Positions 27,812-36,047 of a DNA stretch of 64,000 nucleotides are shown in pieces. The position numbers and the translations under genes were made by a program. How positions within the stretch are numbered: the stretch's first letter is position 1; each line of letters begins with the position of its first letter. The DNA is from Lachnospiraceae bacterium (GTDB lineage: Bacteria > Bacillota > Clostridia > Lachnospirales > Lachnospiraceae). The notes beneath the pieces are model-generated. The model saw only the letters and a program-made list of their open reading frames with translations, was not told the DNA's origin and did no database searches. The DNA lies in assembly GCA_028693165.1 (NCBI GenBank), contig JAQUVX010000006.1, positions 62,001-126,000 of the forward strand, in the 5' to 3' direction.

Positions 27812-28321
27812 TCATTTATTTTGCTTCGCCGACCGTTTATAAAAATACAGCACCACTGCTTCTAAGTAACGCTTCAGCACGATCTGAATCTCCTCTTTCG
27901 GATTGATCGGCTTCACCAGAATCCCATAGATTCCGGCGCGGTTCGCCCCGTACACATCGGTAAAAAGCTGATCGCCGACAAAGAGTGTCGTGCCTGTCTC
28001 CGTCCCCATGATCTCCATGGCCCGGCGGTAGTTCTTCACGGAAGGCTTCGCCGCCTTGTAAATATATGGCGAGTCCACCTGTGCCGCAAAAGAAGCCACC
28101 CGCGGCTCCTTGTTATTGGACAGCAGGCAGGTCTTCATCCCCATGCCGTGCAGCCGTTCAAACAGCGCGATGGCCTTCTCATCTGCCGGTGCCCCATGGG
28201 GTACCAGTGTATTGTCTACATCAAAGATCGCTCCCCGGATGCCCTGATCGTACCATTCTCCCCACGGGATCAGGTAGGTACTGTCCAGCCACTCCTTCGG
28301 ATAAAACGGTTCCAATATCAA
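27812..28321 (-). CDS. yqeG: YqeG-family HAD-IIIA phosphatase
   Basis: A 169-residue HAD phosphatase of the YqeG family. The catalytic motif is IFDVDNTLVPHG, motif II LLSNNKEPR, and motif IV FVGDQLFTDVYGAN. Relatives act on phosphatidylglycerophosphate or remain unassigned; in Firmicutes the gene commonly sits next to aro genes, as here. It lies between nrdR (13 bp) and aroE (19 bp). Confidence 0.9.
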   Translation of the reverse strand: MILEPFYPKEWLDSTYLIPWGEWYDQGIRGAIFDVDNTLVPHGAPADEKAIALFERLHGMGMKTCLLSNNKEPRVASFAAQVDSPYIYKAAKPSVKNYRRAMEIMGTETGTTLFVGDQLFTDVYGANRAGIYGILVKPINPKEEIQIVLKRYLEAVVLYFYKRSAKQNK

Positions 28322-28334
28322 TGTCTGGTTCTCC

Positions 28335-28790
28335 TTATTTGTTCTTCAGCAGCTTGCCAAGCTCGTCCATAAAGGTGTTCACATCCTTGAACTCCCGATA
28401 AACCGATGCAAAACGAACATAAGCCACCTCGTCTAACTGCTTGAGCTTGCGCATGACAAGCTCGCCGATCGCAGAGGTCTCAACCTCTTTCTCTTCCATA
28501 TTGAAGATCTGATTCTCGATCTCATCAATCATGGCATTGACCTGCTGAATGGACACCGGACGTTTGTGACAGGAATGAACCACGCCCGCCTCAATCTTGG
28601 AACGGTCATAGGGTTCTCTGGAATTATCCTTCTTGATCACCATGAGCGGCATCGTCTCCAGCTTCTCATAGGTCGTAAAACGTTTTCCGCAGGCTGTGCA
28701 CTGACGGCGGCGGCGAATGGAGCTGTTGTCCTCGGCCGGGCGGGAATCAATTACTTTCGTATCTGCTGTGTTACAATATGGACACTTCAA
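28335..28790 (-). CDS. nrdR: Transcriptional repressor NrdR
   Basis: NrdR (151 aa) represses ribonucleotide reductase genes when its ATP-cone binds dATP/ATP. The N-terminal zinc ribbon is [15 protein letters not shown] with [12 protein letters not shown]; the ATP-cone runs from about residue 49. The start follows AGGAGG. Upstream, a short perfect palindrome CCACC-ATC-GGTGG (28816-28828) precedes the ribosome site. No nrd gene is in the window. Confidence 0.96.
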   Translation of the reverse strand: MKCPYCNTADTKVIDSRPAEDNSSIRRRRQCTACGKRFTTYEKLETMPLMVIKKDNSREPYDRSKIEAGVVHSCHKRPVSIQQVNAMIDEIENQIFNMEEKEVETSAIGELVMRKLKQLDEVAYVRFASVYREFKDVNTFMDELGKLLKNK

Positions 28791-28895
28791 CGTTTTTTCC
28801 TCCTGTTTCTTTCCACCATCGGTGGTTTTACGTCAACTTATATTGCTTCTATTTTACTCTACCGGACGGATATGCGCAAGCTGTTTTTCCGCCGA

Positions 28896-29161
28896 TCAAT
28901 CCGTCTTGCAGGCTTTCTCCACATCCTTGAGCTTTCGCACCTGTACCAGGATAATATCGTCGCCAATCTGGCAGACATCACAAAACGAAATCACGTATTC
29001 CTTTTCCCGCCCGAAAATCCCGCACAGGCATCCCGGCCCCGGCACGATCAGATGTGTGATACAGCCGGTCTTGGGATCAAACTCCACGTCCCCCACATAG
29101 CCCAGACGCTTACAGTCGCAGACGTTGATGACTTCTTTTTTTTTAAATCAAAAATACGCAT
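28896..29161 (-). pseudogene. YlmC/YmxH-type sporulation protein, frameshifted in an A9 run
   Basis: Starting at ATG 29161 the sense is MRIFDLKKK, then a run of nine A (29136-29144 on this strand's complement) puts the frame off by one. In the next frame the family sequence continues EVINVCDCKRLGYVGDVEFD to the end, KDVEKACKTD. A tenth A would give one intact protein of about 88 residues, normal for this PRC-barrel family linked to sporulation in Clostridia. The in-frame TGA at 29150-29148 means the 3' part cannot be read from upstream, though GTG at 29096 could start a shorter piece. It may be a base-call error, a real mutation, phase variation, or transcriptional slippage. Confidence 0.8.
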
Positions 29162-29223
29162 GGCACACACCCGAAGTTTCCTTGGTATATGCTATGCGTA
29201 TGATGTCTCAATGTTACCGGAAT

Positions 29224-30117
29224 TTAGAATAACGGAACAACCGCACCCTCATAAGTGGTTTCGATGAAGGATTTCACCTCGTCGCTGGTCAGTGCTTCGA
29301 TCAGTGCTTTGGTTGCCTCATCGTTCTCTTTGCCTTCCTGAACTGCCACAACGTTGCCGTAGGTGGTAGCTGCCTCGGAATCGCTTGCCTCAACAGACAG
29401 TGCGTCCGATACCTTCAAGCCGGCTTCGATTGCGTAGTTGCCGTTGATGACTGCGATATCTACATCCTGTAAGGAACGCGGAACCTGCGCTGCCTCGATT
29501 TCCAGGATATCCAGATTCTTGGTATTCTCCACCACATCGTTCTTGGTTGCGTTTAAGCCAACACCGTCGGTCAGCTTAATCAGACCCTGTGCTTCCAGAA
29601 GAAGCAGTGCTCTTGCCTCGTTGGTTGCATCGTTCGGTACTGCTACCTTTGCGCCGTCTGCCAGATCTGCCAGAGAAGCGGTCTTGCCTGCATAGATGCC
29701 GAATGGCTCATAGTGGATTGCGCCTGCGCTCACCAGCTTGGTGTTGTTCTCCTCGTTGAACTGCTCCAGATATGGCAGATGCTGGAAATAGTTTGCATCC
29801 AGATCTCCGCCATCCAGTGCCAGGTTCGGCTGAACATAATCGGTATATTCTTTTACTACCAGCTTGTAGCCCATCGCTTCCAGAACCGGTGCTGCTGCTT
29901 CCAGAATCTCAGCGTGCGGGGCCGGGCTTGCGCCTACCACGATCTCTTTTAATTCTGCCGGAGCTGCCTCGGTGCTCTCTGCCGCCGCCTCGCCTGCTGA
30001 AGTGGTTGCTGCCTCACTTGCTGCTGCCGTGGTCTCTGCCGGTTTGCTTCCGCCGCATGCGGTCAGTGCCGCTGCTGCCAGTACGGCTGCTGTGATGATG
30101 CTGATTGATTTTTTCAT
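29224..30117 (-). CDS. metQ: Methionine ABC transporter substrate-binding lipoprotein
   Basis: A 297-residue NlpA/MetQ-family lipoprotein. The signal peptide ends in the lipobox LTAC (Cys21), followed by an Ala/Glu/Thr-rich linker of about 35 residues. The binding domain shows IVVGASPAPHAEIL, then QPNLALDGGDLDANYFQHLPYL and VAVPNDATNEARAL. It should bind D/L-methionine outside the membrane and feed MetNI. It is the third gene of metN-metI-metQ, 94 bp after metI. Confidence 0.93.
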   Translation of the reverse strand: MKKSISIITAAVLAAAALTACGGSKPAETTAAASEAATTSAGEAAAESTEAAPAELKEIVVGASPAPHAEILEAAAPVLEAMGYKLVVKEYTDYVQPNLALDGGDLDANYFQHLPYLEQFNEENNTKLVSAGAIHYEPFGIYAGKTASLADLADGAKVAVPNDATNEARALLLLEAQGLIKLTDGVGLNATKNDVVENTKNLDILEIEAAQVPRSLQDVDIAVINGNYAIEAGLKVSDALSVEASDSEAATTYGNVVAVQEGKENDEATKALIEALTSDEVKSFIETTYEGAVVPLF

Positions 30118-30211
30118 AATTTGTTTCCTCCTCGTTTTTTACTTGATTTATATGGCTGTCTGCCAACAGTCCTGTGGGGGCTGCTAAATCCTGTCTTGCT
30201 GTGTTTGCTGA

Positions 30212-30877
30212 TCAGCGGATTCGCTTATCGCTGACCCGCGCCAGCTTCATGCCGATCTCCTGAATGATCTGAACGATGATGACCAGAATCGCCACCGTCA
30301 AAAACATCATATCGGTCTGATAACGGTAATAACCATAGTTGATTGCGATGCCGCCCAGTCCGCCTCCGCCTACGGCTCCGGCCATCGCCGAATAACCGAG
30401 GATCGTCGTCGTGGAGATCGCCGCTCCTACCAGCAGGGAGGGCTTTGCCTCCGGAAGCAGTACCTTCCAGATAATCTGAAACGTGGAAGCTCCCATCGAT
30501 TTGGCTGCCTCGATGACTCCGGCATCCACTTCCTTAAAGGAAGACTCCACCATACGCGCGATGTACGGCGCGGCCGCGATGACAAGCGGCGGAACGACGG
30601 CCTTGGCGCCCAGCGTGGTTCCCACGATCTTGCGGGTTATCGGAAGCACCATGATCAGAAGAATCAAAAATGGTACTGAGCGAAGCAGATTGATGACGAT
30701 CCCCAGAACCTTCTGCAAAGCCGGGATGGGACGGATGCCGCCCTTCTCGGTCACCACCAGGATAATACCCAGCGGAATGCCGATTAAATAAGAAATAATC
30801 GTGGAGGCGAATACCATGAAAAGCGTCTCGCCGATTCCTGTTTTGATCATCTCGATCACCTGTGGACTAAATGTCAT
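30212..30877 (-). CDS. metI: Methionine ABC transporter permease
   Basis: A 221-residue permease with five membrane helices. The coupling-loop motif of binding-protein-dependent permeases reads EAAKSMGASTFQIIWKVLLPEA (EAA...G). It overlaps the end of metN by 11 nt, which supports translational coupling. Confidence 0.94.
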   Translation of the reverse strand: MTFSPQVIEMIKTGIGETLFMVFASTIISYLIGIPLGIILVVTEKGGIRPIPALQKVLGIVINLLRSVPFLILLIMVLPITRKIVGTTLGAKAVVPPLVIAAAPYIARMVESSFKEVDAGVIEAAKSMGASTFQIIWKVLLPEAKPSLLVGAAISTTTILGYSAMAGAVGGGGLGGIAINYGYYRYQTDMMFLTVAILVIIVQIIQEIGMKLARVSDKRIR

Positions 30878-31886
30878 GTTCCCGCACCTCCTCGTATGGA
30901 ATTTCTACTGATTTGAGATAAGTTAGCGCCCGATTGGCATCCGTCTCATCCTCCGGCAGTTGAACGATCATCTGCCCGACTGCCTTGCCCCCGATATCCT
31001 TGGTGGAGGCATATAAAATATTGACCGGAACCTTGCAGGCCAGAATCATATTGGCGATAACCGGTTCCATGGACTCTCTTCCGTCAAAGATAATCCGGTA
31101 TTTCCGCGCCACGTCGAATTTCACGTTGGTCACCGCATCGCCCAGGATGAGCTGCCGCCCAATCCTGGATTTCGGTTCCGAGAAAATGTCGGACACCTTG
31201 CCCACCTCTGCGATGTGGCTCTGATCGATGATCGCCACCCGGTCGCAGATCGCCTCGATGACTGCCATCTCATGCGTGATCACGATCACGGTAATCCCAA
31301 GGTCGCGGTTGATCTGCTTTAAGAGCTGCAGGATCGATTTGGTGGTATTCGGGTCCAGCGCACTGGTGGCCTCGTCACAGAGCAGCACCTTCGGATTGGT
31401 TGCAATGGCTCTGGCAATGGCGACTCTCTGCTTCTGTCCGCCGGACAGCTGTGCCGGATATGCCTTGGCCCGATCCTCCAGGCCCACCAGCTTTAACAGC
31501 TCCATCGCCCGCTCCCGCGCCTGCTTCTTCGGGGTTCCCGCAATCTCCATCGGGAAACAGATATTTTTTACGACATTTCGCTGCGCCAGCAGATTGAACT
31601 GCTGAAAGATCATTCCCATGGACTGTCTGGCTTTGCGCTGACCGGATTCGCTCATCGCCGCCAGATTCTCTCCCTCAAAAACCACTTCCCCGGAGGTGGG
31701 TACCTCCAGCATGTTGATACATCGTACCAGGGTGCTCTTGCCCGCACCGGAGAGTCCGATGATTCCGAAGATCTCGCCTCTCTGGATATCCAGATTGATA
31801 TCATCCAGCGCTACCACCGGTCCATTGGCCGTCTTAAATTCCTTTCCCATGTTCCGGAGCTGGATAATGGTTTCTTCTGCTGCCAT
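30867..31886 (-). CDS. metN: Methionine ABC transporter ATPase
   Basis: A 339-residue ATPase. Walker A GLSGAGKST, signature LSGGQKQRVAIARA, Walker B VLLCDEATSALD and switch His TVIVITHEM are all intact. The C-terminal NIL/ACT-like domain (about residue 265 on) binds methionine and trans-inhibits the transporter. ATG at 31886 follows AAGGAAGGA. An in-frame ATG at 31964 is not used in my view, because it lies across the leader terminator. Expression probably depends on attenuation in the 300-nt leader. Confidence 0.95.
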   Translation of the reverse strand: MAAEETIIQLRNMGKEFKTANGPVVALDDINLDIQRGEIFGIIGLSGAGKSTLVRCINMLEVPTSGEVVFEGENLAAMSESGQRKARQSMGMIFQQFNLLAQRNVVKNICFPMEIAGTPKKQARERAMELLKLVGLEDRAKAYPAQLSGGQKQRVAIARAIATNPKVLLCDEATSALDPNTTKSILQLLKQINRDLGITVIVITHEMAVIEAICDRVAIIDQSHIAEVGKVSDIFSEPKSRIGRQLILGDAVTNVKFDVARKYRIIFDGRESMEPVIANMILACKVPVNILYASTKDIGGKAVGQMIVQLPEDETDANRALTYLKSVEIPYEEVREHDI

Positions 31887-31929
31887 ATCGTGTTCCTTCC
31901 TTTCTTCTCGCTCATCCTTCCACCAAATG

Positions 31930-31961
31930 AAAAAAATCGCAAGTCTGCATAGACCTGCGAT
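31930..31961 (-). terminator. Leader terminator (attenuator) of metNIQ
   Basis: On the minus strand ATCGCAGGTCT - ATGC - AGACTTGCGAT makes an 11-bp stem (one G-U) followed by six more T. It lies 44 nt before the metN start, inside the transcript, and competes with the antiterminator pairing described for 31942-32023. Confidence 0.85.
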
Positions 31962-32023
31962 CATGGTTCCGGTGTCTTCTGTCCCGGTATCTTATCCGAT
32001 TCGACTTATCATCTATGCAAACT
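31942..32023 (-). promoter_or_regulatory. Antiterminator pairing of the metNIQ leader
   Basis: The minus-strand segment AGTTTGCATAGA (32023-32012), whose first two bases belong to the leader stop codon TAG, is complementary to TCTATGCAGACT (31953-31942). The helix is 12 bp with one G-U. The second segment is the 3' end of the terminator's 5' arm, its loop and the start of its 3' arm, so both structures cannot form together. Confidence 0.75.
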
Positions 32024-32120
32024 ATATGTGATTTTTTACGCATACGAACATACGGCACATGTCCATCATCATGCCGCACATCATATCCATATTCATCTGC
32101 ATCGTCGTCTGCTGAGTCAT
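32022..32120 (-). CDS. Methionine-rich leader peptide of metNIQ
   Basis: A 32-codon ORF with a good ribosome site (GAGG, 7 nt before ATG 32120). Codons 1, 7, 9, 11, 13, 14, 17-19, 21 and 24 are Met: 11 of 32, including a run of three. Codons 15, 22 and 27 are Cys. The N-terminal part reads MTQQTTMQMNMDMMCG; the end is VKNHI then TAG. Composition, position before metN and the competing hairpins right after the stop fit a regulatory leader whose translation speed reports charged tRNA-Met, perhaps with Cys as second input. A ribosome stalled on the Met codons would leave the antiterminator free; one reaching the stop would cover it and let the terminator form. Confidence 0.8.
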   Translation of the reverse strand: MTQQTTMQMNMDMMCGMMMDMCRMFVCVKNHI

Positions 32121-32193
32121 ATCGGTTCCTCGATTTCTGTTCTGTCACTTTACTTCCTGCTGCTGTCTTGGTGTAAAAACTCTTATGAGGCGT

Positions 32194-32222
32194 ATTTTAC
32201 GTCAGGCGCGGGCATTTGTCAA
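32194..32222 (-). promoter_or_regulatory. Promoter of the metNIQ leader
   Basis: On the minus strand TTGACA (32217-32222), 17 bp, TAAAAT (32194-32199). Transcription would start near 32187, giving a leader of about 300 nt before metN. Confidence 0.85.
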
Positions 32223-32274
32223 GCAAATCTTTACACACCGCTGCGGTTTGTGGTTTTGAAGCCTCAGCCGCAGC

Positions 32275-32297
32275 AAAAGAGGCCCGAAGGCCCCTTT
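32275..32297 (-). terminator. Terminator after the phosphotransferase gene
   Basis: On the minus strand AGGGGCC-TTCG-GGCCTCT followed by TTTTG: a 7-bp stem with a stable UUCG-type loop. Confidence 0.8.
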
Positions 32298-32343
32298 CGT
32301 CTCTGACTTTTATCTGCGGTGTTTCTCTGATGTCTGATCCGGC

Positions 32344-33096
32344 TTATTCGTACTCTACAACATCCAGCCAGTTCTCCAGCAGCTCTTTCTCAGCCGGAAT
32401 GCCTTTTGAGAGGCGGGAAGCTGCGGTGATCGGAAGCCATCTCTGAACGTACTGTTTTGCGGTATCACTCATCTCGCAGAACAGATCCATGTACAGATCT
32501 GCCGTCTTCTGATCCTTCAGTGCGAACAGAAGGTAGGTGGTTGCTGCATCTGCGGAAGCGTTGCCCTGGGTCGCATGAGACCAGTCCAGGATATGATACT
32601 GTCCGTCTTCTCCAACGATGATGTTACTTGGGTTGAAGTCGCCGTGAAGCACCTTGTTATGCTTCGGCATGCTGGACAGGCGGGTACGCAGCTCGTAGCG
32701 GGTGGTGGCATTGATTGCCTTGGATGCCGCGATCTTGCTGTCCCATTTATCCTTCAGCTTGTTTAACAGCGGCGCTGTTTTGCTGTGAACCTCCAGCTGC
32801 AGGGTTACGAACTCACGCATATACTGCTCCAGCTTCTTCGGGTTCTCTTCCATCAGCTGCTCTAAGGTCTTGCCTGCCTCGAATTCTGAAGTAATGCACC
32901 AGTTTCCGTCCTCGGTTACGTTGACGCCCAGCACCTTCGGGATCGGCAGACCGGTCTCCTCGACTCTGGCCTGGTTCAGTGCCTCATTCAGCACGTCCGT
33001 CTTTGGGAAGTTTGTATCAAATACTTTCACAGCGGTATTGCCCACCTGATAGATCACTTTATGGGTCCGAGTTGCTAAAATCTTATCGTTTTTCAT
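32344..33096 (-). CDS. Aminoglycoside-phosphotransferase-fold kinase
   Basis: A 250-residue APH/choline-kinase-like protein. The catalytic loop is VLHGDFNPSNIIV and the metal motif YHILDWSHATQGN; the N-lobe carries a lysine in TAVKVF. Such stand-alone chromosomal kinases usually act on small metabolites rather than antibiotics; the substrate is not known. It follows adhE by 26 bp with no terminator between, so it is probably co-transcribed with it. Confidence 0.8.
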   Translation of the reverse strand: MKNDKILATRTHKVIYQVGNTAVKVFDTNFPKTDVLNEALNQARVEETGLPIPKVLGVNVTEDGNWCITSEFEAGKTLEQLMEENPKKLEQYMREFVTLQLEVHSKTAPLLNKLKDKWDSKIAASKAINATTRYELRTRLSSMPKHNKVLHGDFNPSNIIVGEDGQYHILDWSHATQGNASADAATTYLLFALKDQKTADLYMDLFCEMSDTAKQYVQRWLPITAASRLSKGIPAEKELLENWLDVVEYE

Positions 33097-33122
33097 CTTG
33101 CATTCTCCCTTCTACATCCACA

Positions 33123-35735
33123 TTATTTACCGTAGTAAGCCTTTAAGAATAATTCCTTAATCTCGCGGATCAGCGGATATCTCGGGTTTGCACCGGTACA
33201 CTGATCATCAAATGCATTCTCACACATCGTATCCAGCGTATCCAGGAATGCTTTCTCTTCAACACCATAGTCTGCGATGGTCTTCTTGATGCCGACGGTT
33301 GCCTTCAGCTCTTCGATCTTCTCGATCAGTTTCTTCACAGCCTCTGCATCGTCTTTTGCCTGAACACCTACGAAACGTGCGCACTCTGCATATCTTGCCA
33401 TCGTGTGCGGATACTCATACTGAGAGAAGGTTCCCATCTTTCTCGGGCACTCTGCTGCGTTGTACTCCACGACCAGAGAGATCAGCAGTGCGTTTGCAAC
33501 ACCGTGCGGGATGTGATGGAATGCACCCAGTTTGTGTGCCATGGAGTGGCAGACACCCAGGAATGCGTTGTTAAATGCCATACCAGCCATACAGGAAGCG
33601 TCTGCCATCTTGCAGCGTGCTTCGATGTCATCGCCGTTTGCGTATGCTCTCGGAAGGAAATCAAATACGTTCTTCATTGCCTTCAGTGCCAGACCATCTG
33701 TGTAATCAGAAGCCATAACTGAAGCATATGCCTCCAGTGCGTGGGTCAGAACGTCAACGCCGGATGCGCTGGTTAAGCCCTTCGGCTGGCTCATCATGTT
33801 GTCTGCATCTACGATGGACATGTTTGGCATCAGCTCATAATCAGCAAGCGGATATTTTACACCGGTCTCCTGATCGGTGATAACTGCGAACGAAGTCACC
33901 TCGGAACCAGTACCTGAGGAAGTCGGGATTGCTACGAAATAAGCTTTCTCGCCCATCTTCGGGAAGGTGTAAACACGTTTCCGGATATCGATGAAACGCA
34001 TTGCCATATCCTGGAAATCTACTTCCGGATGCTCATACATAACCCACATGATCTTACCGGCATCCATTGCGGAGCCGCCGCCCAGTGCGATGATCACGTC
34101 CGGCTTAAACGCTGCCATAGCCTTGGCACCAGCCTGTGCATTTGCCAGGGTCGGGTCCGGCTGTACATCGGAGAAGCACTGATATACGATGCCCATCTCA
34201 TCCAGCTTATCGGTAATCGGTTTGGTATATCCATTCATGTACAGGAAGGAGTCGGTTACCAGGAAGGCTCTCTTCTTGCCCAGTACGTTCTTAAGCTCAT
34301 CTAATGCAACAGGCATACAGCCCTTCTTGAAATATACCTTCTCAGGTGCGCGGAACCAAAGCATATTCTCTCTCCTCTCGGCTACGGTCTTGATGTTCAG
34401 AAGATGTTTTACACCTACGTTCTCGGATACGGAGTTGCCGCCCCAGGAACCGCATCCCAGTGTCAGGGAAGGAGTCATCTTAAAGTTGTACAGGTCGCCG
34501 ATTCCACCGTGGGAGGAAGGGGTATTGATTACGATACGGCAGGTCTTCATGGCTGCTGCATGCTTTGCCATCTTCTCTTTCTCATTGAGATCGATGTACA
34601 GGGAAGCCGTGTGGCCATAACCACCGTCTGCAACCAGGCGCTCCGCCTTTGCGATTGCTTCGTCGAAGTCTTTTGCTTTGTACATTGCCAGTACCGGAGA
34701 CAGTTTCTCATGCGCAAATTCCTCAGAGATCTCAACGGATTCTACTTCACCGATCAGGATCTTTGCATCCTCCGGAACTACTACGCCAGCCAGCTGTGCA
34801 ATCTTGAACGCGCTCTGTCCAACGATCTTTGCATTCAGTGCGCCGTTGATTAAGATGGTCTTGCGGACTTTGTCCAGCTCGTCTTTCTTCAGGAAGTAAC
34901 AGCCGCGGAGCTCAAACTCTCTTCTCACTTCACGGTAGATGGATTCCAGTACGGTCACAGACTGCTCGGAAGCACAGATCATGCCGTTATCGAAGGTCTT
35001 GGAGTGGATGATGGAGCTGACTGCCATACGGATATCAGCGGTATCATCGATGATGACCGGAGTGTTGCCAGGGCCTACGCCAAGTGCCGGTTTTCCGGAG
35101 GAGTAAGCTGCGGTTACCATGCCAGGGCCGCCGGTTGCCAGAATGGTGTCTGCACTCTTCATGACTTCCTGGGTCAGCTCCAGAGACGGTACGTCGATCC
35201 AGCCGATGATGCCTTCCGGTGCTCCTGCCTTCACTGCTGCATCCAGTACGATCTTAGCTGCTGCGATGGTGCAGTTCTTTGCACGCGGATGTGGGGAAAT
35301 GATGATTGCATTTCTTGTCTTCAGTGCGATCAGTGTCTTAAAGATCGCTGTGGAGGTCGGGTTGGTGGTCGGGATTACGGCTGCAATCAGACCGATCGGC
35401 TCTGCAACCTTCTTCACGCCGTATGCCTTGTCTTCCTCGATCACACCACAGGTCTTGGTGTTTTTGTAGGCATTGTAAATGTACTCTGCTGCGTAGTTGT
35501 TCTTGATGACCTTATCTTCTACGATACCCATGCCGGTCTCTTCCACTGCCATCTTGGCAAGAGGAATTCTCTGCTGGTTTGCTGCCTTTGCAGCCTCATA
35601 GAAAATCTCGTCTACCTGTTCCTGGGTGTAGGTGGCAAATACTTTTTGTGCCTCGCGCATTGCGTTCATTTTCGCGGTCAGCGCTTCTACACTGTCGATG
35701 ATTTCTGGTACGGTTGTTTCTGCTTTCTTAGCCAT
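33123..35735 (-). CDS. adhE: Bifunctional acetaldehyde-CoA/alcohol dehydrogenase
   Basis: AdhE (870 aa) reduces acetyl-CoA to ethanol in two NADH-dependent steps and forms spirosomes. The N-terminal aldehyde dehydrogenase half has the catalytic Cys in FDNGMICASEQSV (about 255). The C-terminal iron alcohol dehydrogenase half has GGGSAMDAGK and the iron-binding histidines in HALEAYASV and CHSMAHKLGAFHHIPHG. AGGAGG precedes ATG 35735. A Rex-like site overlaps its promoter, so NADH/NAD ratio probably controls it. Confidence 0.97.
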   Translation of the reverse strand: MAKKAETTVPEIIDSVEALTAKMNAMREAQKVFATYTQEQVDEIFYEAAKAANQQRIPLAKMAVEETGMGIVEDKVIKNNYAAEYIYNAYKNTKTCGVIEEDKAYGVKKVAEPIGLIAAVIPTTNPTSTAIFKTLIALKTRNAIIISPHPRAKNCTIAAAKIVLDAAVKAGAPEGIIGWIDVPSLELTQEVMKSADTILATGGPGMVTAAYSSGKPALGVGPGNTPVIIDDTADIRMAVSSIIHSKTFDNGMICASEQSVTVLESIYREVRREFELRGCYFLKKDELDKVRKTILINGALNAKIVGQSAFKIAQLAGVVVPEDAKILIGEVESVEISEEFAHEKLSPVLAMYKAKDFDEAIAKAERLVADGGYGHTASLYIDLNEKEKMAKHAAAMKTCRIVINTPSSHGGIGDLYNFKMTPSLTLGCGSWGGNSVSENVGVKHLLNIKTVAERRENMLWFRAPEKVYFKKGCMPVALDELKNVLGKKRAFLVTDSFLYMNGYTKPITDKLDEMGIVYQCFSDVQPDPTLANAQAGAKAMAAFKPDVIIALGGGSAMDAGKIMWVMYEHPEVDFQDMAMRFIDIRKRVYTFPKMGEKAYFVAIPTSSGTGSEVTSFAVITDQETGVKYPLADYELMPNMSIVDADNMMSQPKGLTSASGVDVLTHALEAYASVMASDYTDGLALKAMKNVFDFLPRAYANGDDIEARCKMADASCMAGMAFNNAFLGVCHSMAHKLGAFHHIPHGVANALLISLVVEYNAAECPRKMGTFSQYEYPHTMARYAECARFVGVQAKDDAEAVKKLIEKIEELKATVGIKKTIADYGVEEKAFLDTLDTMCENAFDDQCTGANPRYPLIREIKELFLKAYYGK

Positions 35736-35752
35736 ACTGGACCTCCTGTAAA

Positions 35753-35816
35753 TTGGTTGATTACTGCTTGGTTGATTACTACTTTGGTTCTTGGTTGATG
35801 TTGCTGGTTGGTTGAT
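35753..35816 (-). repeat. Four ATCAACCAA repeats in the adhE leader
   Basis: On the minus strand ATCAACCAA occurs at 35808-35816, 35791-35799, 35768-35776 and 35753-35761, spaced 17, 23 and 15 bp, all in the untranslated leader and ending near the ribosome site. The unit has little self-complementarity, so it may be a protein- or small-RNA-binding array or simple expansion. Confidence 0.7.
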
Positions 35817-35846
35817 CGTTATTTTTTTAACATTTGCTGTGATTTC

Positions 35847-35875
35847 ATTTTATCAATTTGTTAAATAAATATCAA
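35847..35875 (-). promoter_or_regulatory. adhE promoter with overlapping Rex-like operator
   Basis: On the minus strand TTGATA (35870-35875), 17 bp, TAAAAT (35847-35852). TTGATATTTATTTAACAA (35858-35875) overlaps the -35 and spacer. It matches the clostridial Rex consensus TTGTTAAN4TTAACAA perfectly in one half and 5 of 7 in the other. Rex would repress at low NADH. The remaining bases of the 312-bp adhE-pepV spacer hold the leader repeats and the pepV terminator. Confidence 0.65.
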
Positions 35876-35950
35876 TCGCTTTTTTGCACAAAATTATTAG
35901 CAACTTTCCAACTTTTTATGGCGATGTGTCCAAGGCCTGCCAATTCCTCC

Positions 35951-35983
35951 AAAAAACAGAAAGGGCCTGCTCCCGCAGACCCT
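35951..35983 (-). terminator. Terminator of the coaBC-pepV operon
   Basis: On the minus strand AGGGTCTGC-GGGA-GCAGGCCCT, then TTCTGTTTTTT, about 65 bp after the pepV stop. Confidence 0.87.
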
Positions 35984-36047
35984 CATATTGCTGTATTCTT
36001 CTGTCTCTTCTCCTACAATTCCAATCGCACAGTCTTTCTTCAGCTCG

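Noticed and set aside
31886-31964. Longer metN starting at ATG 31964
   Set aside because: The extra 26 codons run through the leader terminator, have no ribosome site, and lack similarity to MetN; ATG 31886 has a good site.
31887-32187. SAM (S-box) riboswitch or Met T-box in the metN leader
   Set aside because: The conserved S-box core and the T-box GGTGGNACCGCG sequence are not present; the leader is instead occupied by the Met-rich ORF and simple hairpins.
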